Part shown: piece after piece, positions 8,097 to 17,183 of the stretch
How positions within the stretch are numbered: the first letter of the stretch is position 1
Layout: each line of letters opens with the position of its first letter
Origin: Chloroflexi bacterium UBA5177
GTDB lineage: Bacteria > Chloroflexota > UBA5177
NCBI GenBank assembly: GCA_002413265.1
Contig: DHWR01000285.1
Location: 1-57,946, forward strand
Direction: 5' to 3'
DNA length: 57,946 nt
Translations under genes and position numbers: made by a program
The notes under the pieces: generated by a model
Told to the model about the DNA's origin: nothing
Databases searched by the model: none
Seen by the model: the letters and a program-made list of their open reading frames with translations, nothing else

Positions 8097-9947
8097 ATGG
8101 CGAAGGTAGTAGGTATCGATCTCGGTACCACGAACTCGGTCGTAGCCGTCATGGAAGGCGGCGAGCCCATGGTCATCCCGAACACTGAGGGAAACAGGCT
8201 TACGCCGTCCGTGGTCGCATTTACCAAGACCGGGGAGCGGCTCGTCGGACAGCTTGCAAAGCGTCAGGCCGTGGTCAATCCGGATCGCACTATCGCTTCG
8301 ATCAAGCGGAAGATGGGGACCAACGACAACGTCCAGATTGACGACAAACGGTTCACGCCACAAGAAATCTCGGCGATGATTCTCGGCAAGCTCAAGAATG
8401 ACGCTGAGAAGTACCTCGGGCAGCCGGTGACCCAGGCGGTCATTACCGTGCCGGCCTATTTCAATGACAGCCAGAGGCAGGCAACCAAGGACGCGGGCAC
8501 CATCGCCGGCCTTGAGGTCCTGCGCATCATCAATGAGCCCACGGCCGCGGCTCTCGCTTACGGACTCGACAAGAAAACCGCGGAGACGATTCTTGTCTTT
8601 GATCTTGGTGGCGGGACCTTCGACGTCTCGGTGCTCGAGGTCGGTGACGGTGTCTTCGAAGTCAAATCGACGTCGGGCGATACGCATCTCGGTGGCGATG
8701 ACTATGACCAGCGCATCGTCGATTGGGTAGCCGCAGAGTTCCAGAAGGACGAAGGCATTGACCTCCGCAAGGACCGTCAGGCCCTTCAGCGCCTTTTGGA
8801 GGCGGCCGAGAAGGCCAAGGTGGAGCTCTCGAGCGTGGTACAGACAGAAATCAATCTGCCGTTTGTCACGGCCGATCAGAACGGACCAAAGCATTTGATC
8901 AAGACGATCACCCGTGGAAAGTTTGAGGAGCTCACCGAAGATCTGACGCAGCGCTGTGTCGGTCCCTTCAACAGGGCCCTTCAGGATTCGAAGCTGTCGG
9001 CTGAGCAAATCAACGAAGTGGTGCTGGTCGGCGGATCGACGCGGATGCCCGTCATCCAGGAGCTCGTACGAAAGCTGACTGGAAAGGATCCGCATCAAGG
9101 CGTGAACCCAGACGAGGTCGTCGCCATAGGTGCGGCCATACAAGCGGGCGTCTTGATGGGTGACGTGAAGGACGTGGTCCTTTTGGACGTCACTCCCCTC
9201 TCGCTCGGCATCGAGACTCTGGGCGGCGTGAACACAGTCCTCATTCCGAGAAACACGACCATTCCGACTGCCAAGAGCGAAGTGTTCAGCACGGCGGAGG
9301 ACAATCAAACGGCCGTCGACGTTCACGTGACGCAGGGCGAGCGTCCGATGGCTCGCGACAACATGAGCTTGGCGCGTTTTCGGCTCGAGGGCATACCGCC
9401 CGCACCGAGAGGGATGCCACAGGTCGAGGTTACGTTTGACATCGACGCCAACGGCATCCTCAATGTGCACGCAAAAGATACGGGAACCGGCCGTGAACAG
9501 AGCGTCAAGGTGACCGCCTCGACCAATTTGAGCAGCAGCGATGTCGATCGCATGGTGAAGGAAGCGGAAGAGTACGCTCAGCGCGACGCCGAGGCCCGCA
9601 CCGCGGCAGAGGAAAGAAACGCAGCCGATACGCTTGCGTACAGCACGGAAAAGACGCTCAAGGAGTCCGGAGATCGGATCTCCGAAAGTGATCGTCAGAC
9701 CGTCGAGGCTGCCCTTAACAAGCTTCGCGAAGCGCTGAAGGGTAGCGATCAGTCTGCTATTCAGTCCGCCCGGCAGGAGCTCGAGCAGGCGTGGCAGCCG
9801 GTTGCGGCTTCACTGTACAGCCAACCCGATCCCGCCGCCGAAGGTGTCGGCGCCGGAGCGGGAGGCACATCGGGTACACCCGAAGGATCGACACCTGAGT
9901 CCGACGACGTCGTCGACGCGGAGTTCCGCTCGAGCGACGAAGGCTAA
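8097..9947 (+). CDS. dnaK: Chaperone protein DnaK (Hsp70)
   Basis: This 616-aa Hsp70 has the nucleotide-binding signatures [12 protein letters not shown] near the N-terminus, the phosphate-2 block [27 protein letters not shown] and [13 protein letters not shown], followed by a substrate-binding domain and an acidic tail ending DDVVDAEF. It folds proteins in an ATP cycle driven by DnaJ and reset by GrpE, both encoded next. ATG 8097 is chosen over an in-frame GTG at 8055 because it follows GGAAGGAG and gives the standard start [10 protein letters not shown]. It is the first gene of dnaK-grpE-dnaJ-hspR-clpB under a HAIR operator. A long open frame on the opposite strand is a codon-bias shadow. 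Confidence 0.97.
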   Translation: MAKVVGIDLGTTNSVVAVMEGGEPMVIPNTEGNRLTPSVVAFTKTGERLVGQLAKRQAVVNPDRTIASIKRKMGTNDNVQIDDKRFTPQEISAMILGKLKNDAEKYLGQPVTQAVITVPAYFNDSQRQATKDAGTIAGLEVLRIINEPTAAALAYGLDKKTAETILVFDLGGGTFDVSVLEVGDGVFEVKSTSGDTHLGGDDYDQRIVDWVAAEFQKDEGIDLRKDRQALQRLLEAAEKAKVELSSVVQTEINLPFVTADQNGPKHLIKTITRGKFEELTEDLTQRCVGPFNRALQDSKLSAEQINEVVLVGGSTRMPVIQELVRKLTGKDPHQGVNPDEVVAIGAAIQAGVLMGDVKDVVLLDVTPLSLGIETLGGVNTVLIPRNTTIPTAKSEVFSTAEDNQTAVDVHVTQGERPMARDNMSLARFRLEGIPPAPRGMPQVEVTFDIDANGILNVHAKDTGTGREQSVKVTASTNLSSSDVDRMVKEAEEYAQRDAEARTAAEERNAADTLAYSTEKTLKESGDRISESDRQTVEAALNKLREALKGSDQSAIQSARQELEQAWQPVAASLYSQPDPAAEGVGAGAGGTSGTPEGSTPESDDVVDAEFRSSDEG

Positions 9948-9958
9948 GAGCCGATCCA

Positions 9959-9983
9959 GGAGGCGGGTCGAGAGCCCGCCTCC
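9959..9983 (+). terminator. Intercistronic hairpin between dnaK and grpE
   Basis: GGAGGCGGG (9959-9967), loop TCGAGAG and CCCGCCTCC (9975-9983) form a perfect 9-bp stem followed by CCTCTTG. It lies 11 nt after the dnaK stop and just before the grpE ribosome site. It may act as a partial terminator or as an mRNA 3'-end stabiliser that raises dnaK over the downstream genes. Confidence 0.55.
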
Positions 9984-10002
9984 CCTCTTGTAGGAGCGAT
10001 TG

Positions 10003-10632
10003 ATGACAGAAGGAAACGAGCCTCCAATCCAAGACGTTCGGGAGGCAGGGCTGGACCCTCGATCCGCGGGCGAGGCGCAGGCTGCGTCTGGGGATTCACC
10101 TGCCGTCGCCGGCGAGACTGTCGTGGACGACGGCCCAGCCAGCGAGGAAGAAAAGCTTCTCCACGAGCTACATCGCGCCCAGCAGGACGCGGCCGCAAAC
10201 TACGACAAATTTTTGCGCTGTAGAGCCGACATGGATAACTACAAGAAGCGCATGGATCGAACGCTTGCAGACTTGACGCGCTCCGCGAGACGAGACCTTT
10301 TGGTTCGATTGCTCAGCGTCAAAGACAACCTCGAACGCGCGCTGCATTACGGGGAGAGCTCTCCGACCAATGGCGAAAGCATCATGGAAGGCGTTCGGCT
10401 CACGCAGTATCAGCTCGACAACCTACTCCAGCTGGAGGGGGTCGAAGCCATCGACGCGGAAGGCAAGACATTTGACCCCCATCTGGAGGAGGCGGTGCAG
10501 CGAGTGAACGACGCCAGCGTGCGCGATCATACGGTCGTGCAGGTTGTGCGAAACGGCTACATGTATGGCGACGAAGTGCTGCGCCCCGCACAGGTAGTTG
10601 TGAGCGTTCACGACGATCAGGACGACGTATAG
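10003..10632 (+). CDS. grpE: Nucleotide exchange factor GrpE
   Basis: This 209-aa protein has an acidic, disordered N-terminal 45 residues, then a long helix (about 45-110, LLHELHRAQQDAAANYDKFLR) and the beta domain near the C-terminus (VVQVVRNGYMYGDEVLRPAQVVVS). This is the GrpE dimer architecture that releases ADP from DnaK. ATG 10003 follows TAGGAG at 6 nt; a TTG three bases earlier is less likely. It is the second gene of the heat-shock operon, 55 nt after dnaK with a hairpin in the gap. Length and motif order are normal. Confidence 0.95.
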   Translation: MTEGNEPPIQDVREAGLDPRSAGEAQAASGDSPAVAGETVVDDGPASEEEKLLHELHRAQQDAAANYDKFLRCRADMDNYKKRMDRTLADLTRSARRDLLVRLLSVKDNLERALHYGESSPTNGESIMEGVRLTQYQLDNLLQLEGVEAIDAEGKTFDPHLEEAVQRVNDASVRDHTVVQVVRNGYMYGDEVLRPAQVVVSVHDDQDDV

Positions 10633-10707
10633 CGGGACGTCAAAACCTGCAAACGGTGGAGACAGCCTAGCGGCGCGAGCTCTACACGCGGGGCGAGGGT
10701 ACACAGC

Positions 10708-11712
10708 ATGGAATACAAGGACTACTACAAAATTCTCGGAGTCGATAAGAAGGCTTCCGAGAAAGAGATCAAAAGTGCCTATCGCAAGCTCGCGCGAAAA
10801 TATCATCCCGACGTGAACCCAGGCGACAAAACCGCGGAGACTCGGTTCAAGGAGATCAACGAGGCCAATGCGGTTCTAATGGATCCCGAGAAGCGTCGAA
10901 CGTACGACACACTGGGACCCGACTGGGCAAATCGCATGGGGCGAGCTGGTCGTGGAGGCACGGACTACGCGTACACGACCAACGCCGGGGGCGCCGACTT
11001 CAGCGACTTCTTCGAAACCTTGTTTGGTCAGCGGGGCAGCGGGACGGGCGGCGGTTTCGATTTCGATCTTGGGTCGATCTTCGGCCGTGGACGCGGGCGG
11101 CCGCCGCAGACGCAGCGGGGCTCTGACCTGGAGCAACCGGTCGAAATCACGCTGCAGGAAGCCATGAACGGTGTCCAGCGAGCTTTTACCTTGCAGACGC
11201 AAGTAGCTTGCGAGACGTGTCACGGGACGGGCGTAGTGAAAGATCAGCCCTGCCCGGCGTGCCACGGGAGTGGTTTTGTAGCAAAGAACAAACGTCTCGA
11301 CGTCAAGATTCCCGCTGGCGTCCGCGAGGGATCGAAAGTGCGGATTGCCGGTGAGGGCAACCCAGGGGTGAACGGGGGCCCGGCCGGCAACCTCTATTTG
11401 ATAGTTCACATCGCTCCAGACTCGCGCTTCCGCCGAGAGGGCGACGACCTCTACACGGAAGTCCAGGTGCCGATCACGACTCTCGTTCTCGGGGGAGAAA
11501 CCCAGGTTCCGACTCTCGGCTCTCCCGTCACTATGAGGATTCCGCCCGGCTCTCAAAACGGGCGCACGCTCAGGCTTGCGGGTCAGGGCATGCCCAACCT
11601 AAAGACGGGCCAGCGTGGCAACTTGTACGTGAAGCTCAGCGCCACGCTTCCCACCACGCTGGATGACAAACAGCGTGAGCTTTTCCAACAGCTTGCTCAG
11701 GCGGGCGTGTAG
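10708..11712 (+). CDS. dnaJ: DnaJ-type co-chaperone with a two-repeat zinc centre
   Basis: This 334-aa Hsp40 has an N-terminal J domain with HPD at residues 33-35, a Gly/Phe-rich linker (about 75-130), a cysteine-rich segment, then the two beta-rich client-binding domains. It stimulates DnaK ATPase and delivers clients. Canonical DnaJ has four CxxCxGxG repeats binding two zincs. Here only two are present (C168/C171 and C182/C185), enough for one zinc, so the centre is half-sized and the protein is about 40 residues shorter than usual. This sits between DnaJ and CbpA types. The gene lies between grpE and hspR in the HspR-controlled operon. Confidence 0.92.
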   Translation: MEYKDYYKILGVDKKASEKEIKSAYRKLARKYHPDVNPGDKTAETRFKEINEANAVLMDPEKRRTYDTLGPDWANRMGRAGRGGTDYAYTTNAGGADFSDFFETLFGQRGSGTGGGFDFDLGSIFGRGRGRPPQTQRGSDLEQPVEITLQEAMNGVQRAFTLQTQVACETCHGTGVVKDQPCPACHGSGFVAKNKRLDVKIPAGVREGSKVRIAGEGNPGVNGGPAGNLYLIVHIAPDSRFRREGDDLYTEVQVPITTLVLGGETQVPTLGSPVTMRIPPGSQNGRTLRLAGQGMPNLKTGQRGNLYVKLSATLPTTLDDKQRELFQQLAQAGV

Positions 11713-11724
11713 GGAGGAAGCGTG

Positions 11725-12120
11725 ATGGCCGAACGACGGAAGGATGGAAGAATGCATGAACGACGCAGATACACGATCAGTGTGGCGGCCGAGCTTGTCA
11801 ACGTCCATCAGCAGACCTTGCGCCACTATGAGCGTCTCGGTCTGGTAGAGCCCTTTCGCGGCAAAGGCGAGATTCGCTATTACTCGCCTCAAGACATCGA
11901 GAAGGTTCAGCAGATTCGGCGCCTCATCGAAGACCTCGGGGTCAATCTGGCCGGGGTGGAAGTGATCCTGAACATGCGCGAGCAAATGGAAAGGCTCCAC
12001 AACGAGTTTGCTGAAGAGGTACGACGGGTGCGCCTGCAGCACGAAGCGGATGTTCACCGACTAAAGGAAATCATATTAAGGCTGCAGGGCGCACAGCACG
12101 AGCAAGAAACTCCCGTCTAG
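11725..12120 (+). CDS. hspR: Heat-shock repressor HspR (MerR family)
   Basis: This 131-aa protein has a MerR winged helix-turn-helix beginning RRYTISVAAELVNVHQQTLRHYER and a C-terminal helix (about residues 80-125) typical of HspR. HspR binds HAIR inverted repeats and, with DnaK as co-repressor, silences chaperone operons. A HAIR site lies in the dnaK promoter at 8001. ATG 11725 follows AGGGAGG by 7 nt; the GTG three bases before it could also serve. The gene is 12 nt after dnaJ and 27 nt before clpB, matching the actinobacterial arrangement. No metal-binding cysteines are present, as expected for HspR. Confidence 0.93.
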   Translation: MAERRKDGRMHERRRYTISVAAELVNVHQQTLRHYERLGLVEPFRGKGEIRYYSPQDIEKVQQIRRLIEDLGVNLAGVEVILNMREQMERLHNEFAEEVRRVRLQHEADVHRLKEIILRLQGAQHEQETPV

Positions 12121-12147
12121 CCGCCCTCAGCGGTGAGTGGTAAGCCC

Positions 12148-14760
12148 ATGAACACACAGAGATTTACGGAGAAGTCCCAACAAGCACTTCTCGCAGCGCA
12201 GGAGCTTGCTGCGGAGCGAGGAAACACCCAGGTTGAAGAGGAACACCTTCTAGCGGCTCTGTTGCAGCAGCCCGAGGGACTGGCTCCCAGCATCATCGCC
12301 AAGGTGGGAGCCAGCGTTGATGCGATCCAGCGTGAAAACAGCCAGCTCCTAGATCGGCTGGCAACTGCCTATGGCGGTGCATCGCAGCCGGCCATCTCCG
12401 CGGAGCTCCGCTCGGCGTTGGTGAGAGCCCACGACATCATGGAGGACATGCGAGATGAGTACGTCTCGGTTGAGCACCTCTTGCTTTCAATGGTCGACGA
12501 GCGCGATTCAAGCACAGTCGGCAAGATGCTTCGCTCGAACGGGCTTACCAGTGGACAGGTGCTTTCGGCACTCACCTCCATTCGCGGTGGCCAGCACGTG
12601 ACGGATCAAAACCCGGAGGGCAAGTATCAAGCTCTTGAGAGATACGGGCGTGACTTGACCGATCAGGCCCGGCGCGGAAAGGTCGACCCGGTGATAGGCC
12701 GGGACGAAGAGATCAGGCGCGTGATCCAGGTGCTCTCTCGCCGCACCAAGAACAATCCAGTGCTGATAGGCGAGCCCGGAGTCGGCAAAACGGCAATCGT
12801 CGAGGGTCTTGCCAAACGAATCGTTGACGAAGACGTTCCCGAGCCTCTAAAAGGCAAACGCGTGATTCAGCTGGACCTGGCGGCAATGGTTGCCGGAGCG
12901 AAGTACCGAGGCGAGTTCGAGGAGAGGTTGAAGGCTGCTCTCAAAGAGGTCCAGGAAGGGCAGGGAGAGATCATCCTCTTCATCGACGAGCTCCACACGG
13001 TCGTGGGAGCCGGCGCGGCAGAAGGCGCCATGGATGCCGGAAACATGTTGAAACCGATGCTGGCCCGCGGCGAGCTGCGTCTGGTGGGCGCCACCACCCT
13101 GGACGAGTACCGCAAATACATCGAGAAGGATGCGGCTCTCGAACGGCGGTTTCAGCCGGTGATGGTCCCAGAGCCGGACGTGGACGACACCATAAGCATC
13201 CTGCGTGGACTGAAGGAGCGATACGAAGTCCACCACGGCGTCAAAATCACGGACGCCGCGCTTGTGGCGGCTGCTGTATTCTCCAACCGATACATCACAG
13301 ATCGATTTCTACCGGACAAGGCTATAGATCTCATCGATGAAGCGGCGAGCCGCCTGCGCATGGAAATCGATTCCATGCCGTACGAGATCGATCAGATCGA
13401 GCGGCGCATCATGCAGCTCCAGATCGAGAGCACGGCACTCGGCGCCGAGGCCGGAAACGAGGCAACCAGGGAACGCTATGACCGAATCCAGAAGGAAATC
13501 GCGGAGCTTCGGTCGCAGTCCGATGAGCTCAAAGCTCAGTGGGAGGCCGAGAAAGAGGCGATAGCCGCCATCCGAAGCACTCGCGAAGAGATTGAACAGA
13601 CCAAGCAGGACATAGAACGGTCAGAACGACAGACCGATCTCGCCAAGGCAGCGGAGCTCCGCTACGGGCGCATGGTAGAGCTTGAAAAACGCTTGACGGA
13701 GGCTGAAAGCCGCCTCGCGGAGCTTCAAAGTCGGGGGGCCATGCTGAAAGAAGAAGTGGGCGAGGATGACGTCGCCGAGGTTGTAGCCAAATGGACCGGC
13801 ATTCCAGTCACCCGACTGCTGGAAGGCGAGGTCCAGAAGCTAGTCACCATGGAAGAGCGCCTGCACGACCGGATCGTCGGTCAAGAAGAGGCAATCGAGG
13901 CGGTTGCCAACGCCGTGCGCCGTGCTCGAGCGGGCCTTCAGGACCCCAATCGACCTCTCGGTTCATTCATCTTTCTGGGGCCCACAGGCGTCGGAAAAAC
14001 AGAGCTGGCTAAAGCCCTTGCCGAATTCCTCTTCGACGATGAGCAGGCCATGGTCCGGATAGATATGTCCGAGTACATGGAAAAGCATACAGTTGCCAGG
14101 CTCATCGGCGCTCCTCCTGGCTACGTCGGCTACGAGGAGGGAGGCCAGCTGACGGAGGCGGTTCGGCGGCGGCCTTACTCGGTTATCTTGCTCGACGAAA
14201 TCGACAAGGCGCACCCCGACGTGTTCAACGTACTGCTTCAGATCCTCGATGACGGCCGACTCACAGACGGCCAGGGGCGCGCCGTCGATTTCAAGAACTC
14301 AGTGGTCATCATGACCTCCAACGTGGGGAGCACCCTTATCCAGGACATGCAGCACGAGAGCTACGAGGACATGCGGGATGCCGTCACCGAAATGCTACGT
14401 GCCAACTTCAGGCCCGAATTCTTGAATCGGGTCGACGAGATCATCATCTTCCACGCTTTGACCAAAGAAGAGATTGAGAAGATCGTCGAAATCCAGCTGG
14501 CCGGTCTGCAGCGCAGGCTTGGCGCACGCAAGCTGTCGATCGAGCTCACAACTGTAGCTCGAGCATTTCTAGCCGAGAAAGGCTGGGATCCCGTGTACGG
14601 CGCGAGACCATTAAAGCGTGCCATTCAGAAGAACATACTGGATCCGCTGGCAATGCGGGTCCTTCAGGGAGAGTTCGCGGATGGGGACACGGTGCTGGTG
14701 GATCGCGATGGAGACCACCTCACTTTTCGCACTGCCTCTCCGGAGCCGATTGGCGTTTAG
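12148..14760 (+). CDS. clpB: Disaggregase ClpB
   Basis: ClpB is a hexameric AAA+ machine that pulls apart protein aggregates together with DnaK. This 870-aa protein has the N-domain (about residues 1-145), the first AAA+ module with GEPGVGKT, the coiled-coil middle domain (about 400-525, rich in Glu/Lys/Arg heptads) that separates ClpB from ClpA/ClpC, and the second AAA+ module with GPTGVGKT and [16 protein letters not shown] 12148 gives [12 protein letters not shown], the family start; an in-frame GTG at 12133 is possible. It is the last gene of the heat-shock operon, so it should be under HspR control through read-through. Confidence 0.96.
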   Translation: MNTQRFTEKSQQALLAAQELAAERGNTQVEEEHLLAALLQQPEGLAPSIIAKVGASVDAIQRENSQLLDRLATAYGGASQPAISAELRSALVRAHDIMEDMRDEYVSVEHLLLSMVDERDSSTVGKMLRSNGLTSGQVLSALTSIRGGQHVTDQNPEGKYQALERYGRDLTDQARRGKVDPVIGRDEEIRRVIQVLSRRTKNNPVLIGEPGVGKTAIVEGLAKRIVDEDVPEPLKGKRVIQLDLAAMVAGAKYRGEFEERLKAALKEVQEGQGEIILFIDELHTVVGAGAAEGAMDAGNMLKPMLARGELRLVGATTLDEYRKYIEKDAALERRFQPVMVPEPDVDDTISILRGLKERYEVHHGVKITDAALVAAAVFSNRYITDRFLPDKAIDLIDEAASRLRMEIDSMPYEIDQIERRIMQLQIESTALGAEAGNEATRERYDRIQKEIAELRSQSDELKAQWEAEKEAIAAIRSTREEIEQTKQDIERSERQTDLAKAAELRYGRMVELEKRLTEAESRLAELQSRGAMLKEEVGEDDVAEVVAKWTGIPVTRLLEGEVQKLVTMEERLHDRIVGQEEAIEAVANAVRRARAGLQDPNRPLGSFIFLGPTGVGKTELAKALAEFLFDDEQAMVRIDMSEYMEKHTVARLIGAPPGYVGYEEGGQLTEAVRRRPYSVILLDEIDKAHPDVFNVLLQILDDGRLTDGQGRAVDFKNSVVIMTSNVGSTLIQDMQHESYEDMRDAVTEMLRANFRPEFLNRVDEIIIFHALTKEEIEKIVEIQLAGLQRRLGARKLSIELTTVARAFLAEKGWDPVYGARPLKRAIQKNILDPLAMRVLQGEFADGDTVLVDRDGDHLTFRTASPEPIGV

Positions 14761-14799
14761 CCCGACCGCTTAGCCTGCCAGTCGCTGATACCATGACGG

Positions 14800-15294
14800 A
14801 TGCTCGCGCGCCGCTATCCACACGCAGAAGCAGGCAAAGCAGTATCCCCACTCTTCGCCATGGGTGGAGCTGTCGGAGGGGTCGTTTCCTCCCTCCTAAT
14901 GAGTGATGCTCCTCCGGTCGCCGTAAACGCGGTACTCTGGGCCGCGATTGCCGGCATGACGGCCTTTCTCGTTTTTTCGTCTGAGGGGCCGAGGGCTCGG
15001 CCGGAGCCGCTCTGGCAGGCCGCCATGGCCGACGGCGTCGTGGCGGGGATCATTGCGACCGTCTCTGCGTCGGTTCTCGATCTCTTCCTCGGCTCGGGTT
15101 CGGGCTCGACCTCGAGCAGCTCCATCACCGTTTCCTCCTTCGGTGCAACCGTCGGGGTCGGCGTGCTGGCTGGACTTTTGGCTGGAGCAGTTTTGGGCCT
15201 TGCAGCTTTTCCCATAGCGGGCGCGTCACGACTCGCTCGCAGTCGACCAGAGATTCACAGAAAGCGCCCGAGCAAGCGAAAAAAGAGGCGTTGA
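14800..15294 (+). CDS. Small membrane protein of unknown function
   Basis: This 164-aa protein is not recognised. It shows hydrophobic segments around residues 17-34, 42-60, 75-97 and 112-142, separated by short loops, one of which is a serine/glycine-rich run (about 98-111). The C-terminus is strongly basic (Arg/Lys-rich, ending RKRPSKRKKRR) and probably cytoplasmic. Codon pattern and the conserved start context near gatC argue that it is real, but there is no clear ribosome site. It lies 39 nt after clpB and 53 nt before gatC, whose promoter-like extended -10 falls just downstream of it. Confidence 0.55.
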   Translation: MLARRYPHAEAGKAVSPLFAMGGAVGGVVSSLLMSDAPPVAVNAVLWAAIAGMTAFLVFSSEGPRARPEPLWQAAMADGVVAGIIATVSASVLDLFLGSGSGSTSSSSITVSSFGATVGVGVLAGLLAGAVLGLAAFPIAGASRLARSRPEIHRKRPSKRKKRR

Positions 15295-15317
15295 CGCCCG
15301 CGTTTGAAACAGCGGAG

Positions 15318-15326
15318 TGTTACAAT
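15318..15326 (+). promoter_or_regulatory. Candidate extended -10 promoter of gatCAB
   Basis: TGT-TACAAT (TACAAT at 15321-15326) is an extended -10 element 21 nt before the gatC start. No convincing -35 box is seen. The same TGn-TACAAT form occurs at the tRNA-His gene (19587). Confidence 0.35.
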
Positions 15327-15347
15327 CCGTCTTCAGGAGCAGGCCGC

Positions 15348-15635
15348 ATGACCATAGATCGCAGCATCGTCGAGCGCATCACCCGCCTCGCGTACATTGG
15401 TCTCTCCGAGACGGAGATTGACGAAATGGCAGGCCAGCTCTCCACGGTCCTCGCGCACGTTTCCAAGCTTCAACAGGTGGATACCGACGGCGTAGAACCG
15501 ACCGGACACGCGGTTCCCGTTCGAGACGTGATGCGCGCTGACGTCGTTGCGCCATCCTGGTCGGCGGCGGAAGTGCTCGCCAACGCGCCCCACCGCGAGG
15601 GCGACCTTTTCGAAGTCCAGGCCGTCCTCGACTGA
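15348..15635 (+). CDS. gatC: Asp/Glu-tRNA amidotransferase subunit C
   Basis: GatC (95 aa) clamps GatA to GatB in the amidotransferase that converts mischarged Glu-tRNA-Gln or Asp-tRNA-Asn to the correct amide form. The family features are visible: an N-terminal helix VERITRLAYIGLSETE, a helix with LSTVLAHVSKLQQVDTDGVEPT, and the tail motif REGDLFEVQAVLD. ATG 15348 follows CAGGAGCAGG. It is the first gene of gatC-gatA-gatB. The operon implies that at least one of GlnRS or AsnRS is missing in this organism, which is usual for the groups considered. Confidence 0.93.
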   Translation: MTIDRSIVERITRLAYIGLSETEIDEMAGQLSTVLAHVSKLQQVDTDGVEPTGHAVPVRDVMRADVVAPSWSAAEVLANAPHREGDLFEVQAVLD

Positions 15636-15686
15636 CTCGGGCCTTTGATCCGCTCCGAGTGAACTGCGAAAGGCGAGCGCCGTTTG

Positions 15687-17183
15687 ATGCAGCGTGACGA
15701 ATTGAACTACCTGTCCATTGCCGAGGCGTCGGATCTGCTGTCGCGCCGTGAAATATCGTCCGTTGAGCTGACGGAGGCGGCGCTGAGACGTGTCGAGGAG
15801 TGTGACGGACGCTTGAACGCCATGCTCTTGCTTACGAGCGATCTGGCTTTGCTGCAGGCGCGCCATGCCGATGAGCGTTTGGCTCGCGGAGAATTTACTC
15901 CACTCTGTGGAATTCCTATGGGTCTGAAAGACATCTTCTCAACGCGAAGCATTCCCACGACCTGTGGCTCTCGGATTCTTGAGTCCTATGTTCCGCAATT
16001 CAACGCCACCGCCGTGGATCGTCTTTTCGATGCCGGAGCAGTCCTCATTGGGAAGACGAATATGGATGAATTTGCCATGGGCAGCTCGACGGAGAACAGT
16101 GCCTTCTTCCCGACGCGCAATCCATGGGATCCGGAACGGGTACCCGGAGGATCGAGTGGAGGCTCGGCGGCCGCCGTGGCATCAGGAGAGGTCGTATTCG
16201 CGATGGGAACCGACACCGGCGGATCGATCCGTCAGCCCGCCGCTCTCACCGGCACCGTCGGACTCAAGCCGACGTACGGTCGCGTATCGCGCTATGGGCT
16301 GGTGGCGTTCGGCTCGTCGCTCGACCAGCCCGGTCCAATCACACGTTCAGTAAGGGATGTGGCAGTGGTCCTCGGGGCCATTGCCGGACGCGATCCGCGC
16401 GACTCGACATCCATCGATGCTCTTGTTCCCGACTACGTTTCCGGTCTGACGGGCGACGTTCGAGGCCTGCGGTTAGGGGTCCCCAACGAGTATTTCGCCG
16501 AAGGCATGAGCTCTGAAGTTCGCCACGCACTGGAGCTCGCCATCGGCGTCTACCGAGACCTTGGGGCTGCTTTGCAGCCGGTTTCTCTGCCCATGACCGA
16601 GCACGGCTTGTCGACCTACTACGTAATCTCTCCTGCCGAAGCCATGGCAAACCTGGCACGCTTCGACGGGGTTCGGTACGGCCTATGCGAGCGAGGCGCA
16701 GACGTCTGGGAAATGTTCTCGCGAACTCGCGAAACGGGTTTTGGCTCTGAGGTAAAGCGCCGCATCTTGCTCGGAACTTACGTCCTCTCAGCAGGCTATT
16801 ACGATGCTTATTATGTAAAGGCCCAGCGCGTCCGAACGTTGGTCCGCCAGGACTTTGAGAAGGTTTTCGAGACCGTCGACGCCCTGATCACTCCGACTGC
16901 ACCCACTCCGGCGTTTCGCCTAGGCGAAAAGGTTTCCGACCCGCTTCAGATGTATCTCAGTGACGTCTATACGGTGCCCGCGAGTATGGCGGGCGTGCCG
17001 GCCGTATCGATTCCCTGCGGGTTCGCGCACGACCTACCTGTCGGCTTGCAGGTCATTGGACCGGCTCTCGGTGAGCAGCTGGTGCTGCGCGTCGCCCACG
17101 CATTCGAGCAGAGTACCGACTATCACCTGGCTCGCCCCCCACTGCGAGAGGCAAATACGGCGGATGTTGGGAGCGATTCGTGA
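15687..17183 (+). CDS. gatA: Asp/Glu-tRNA amidotransferase subunit A
   Basis: GatA (498 aa) is the amidase subunit that frees ammonia from glutamine. The amidase signature PGGSSGGSAAAVASG is near residue 155 and MGTDTGGSIRQPA, which holds the catalytic Ser of the Lys-cisSer-Ser triad, follows. MGLKDIFSTRSIPTTCGS near residue 77 holds the catalytic Lys. ATG 15687 follows AAGGCGAG; a TTG three bases earlier is less likely. It lies 51 nt after gatC and its stop overlaps the gatB start (GTGA), consistent with stoichiometric synthesis of the complex. Length is normal. Confidence 0.96.
   Translation: MQRDELNYLSIAEASDLLSRREISSVELTEAALRRVEECDGRLNAMLLLTSDLALLQARHADERLARGEFTPLCGIPMGLKDIFSTRSIPTTCGSRILESYVPQFNATAVDRLFDAGAVLIGKTNMDEFAMGSSTENSAFFPTRNPWDPERVPGGSSGGSAAAVASGEVVFAMGTDTGGSIRQPAALTGTVGLKPTYGRVSRYGLVAFGSSLDQPGPITRSVRDVAVVLGAIAGRDPRDSTSIDALVPDYVSGLTGDVRGLRLGVPNEYFAEGMSSEVRHALELAIGVYRDLGAALQPVSLPMTEHGLSTYYVISPAEAMANLARFDGVRYGLCERGADVWEMFSRTRETGFGSEVKRRILLGTYVLSAGYYDAYYVKAQRVRTLVRQDFEKVFETVDALITPTAPTPAFRLGEKVSDPLQMYLSDVYTVPASMAGVPAVSIPCGFAHDLPVGLQVIGPALGEQLVLRVAHAFEQSTDYHLARPPLREANTADVGSDS

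Noticed and set aside
8025..9470. A 481-codon open frame on the minus strand opposite dnaK
   Set aside because: It is the known codon-bias shadow of dnaK genes. The plus-strand frame has all Hsp70 motifs, and the antisense product has no recognisable domain or ribosome site.
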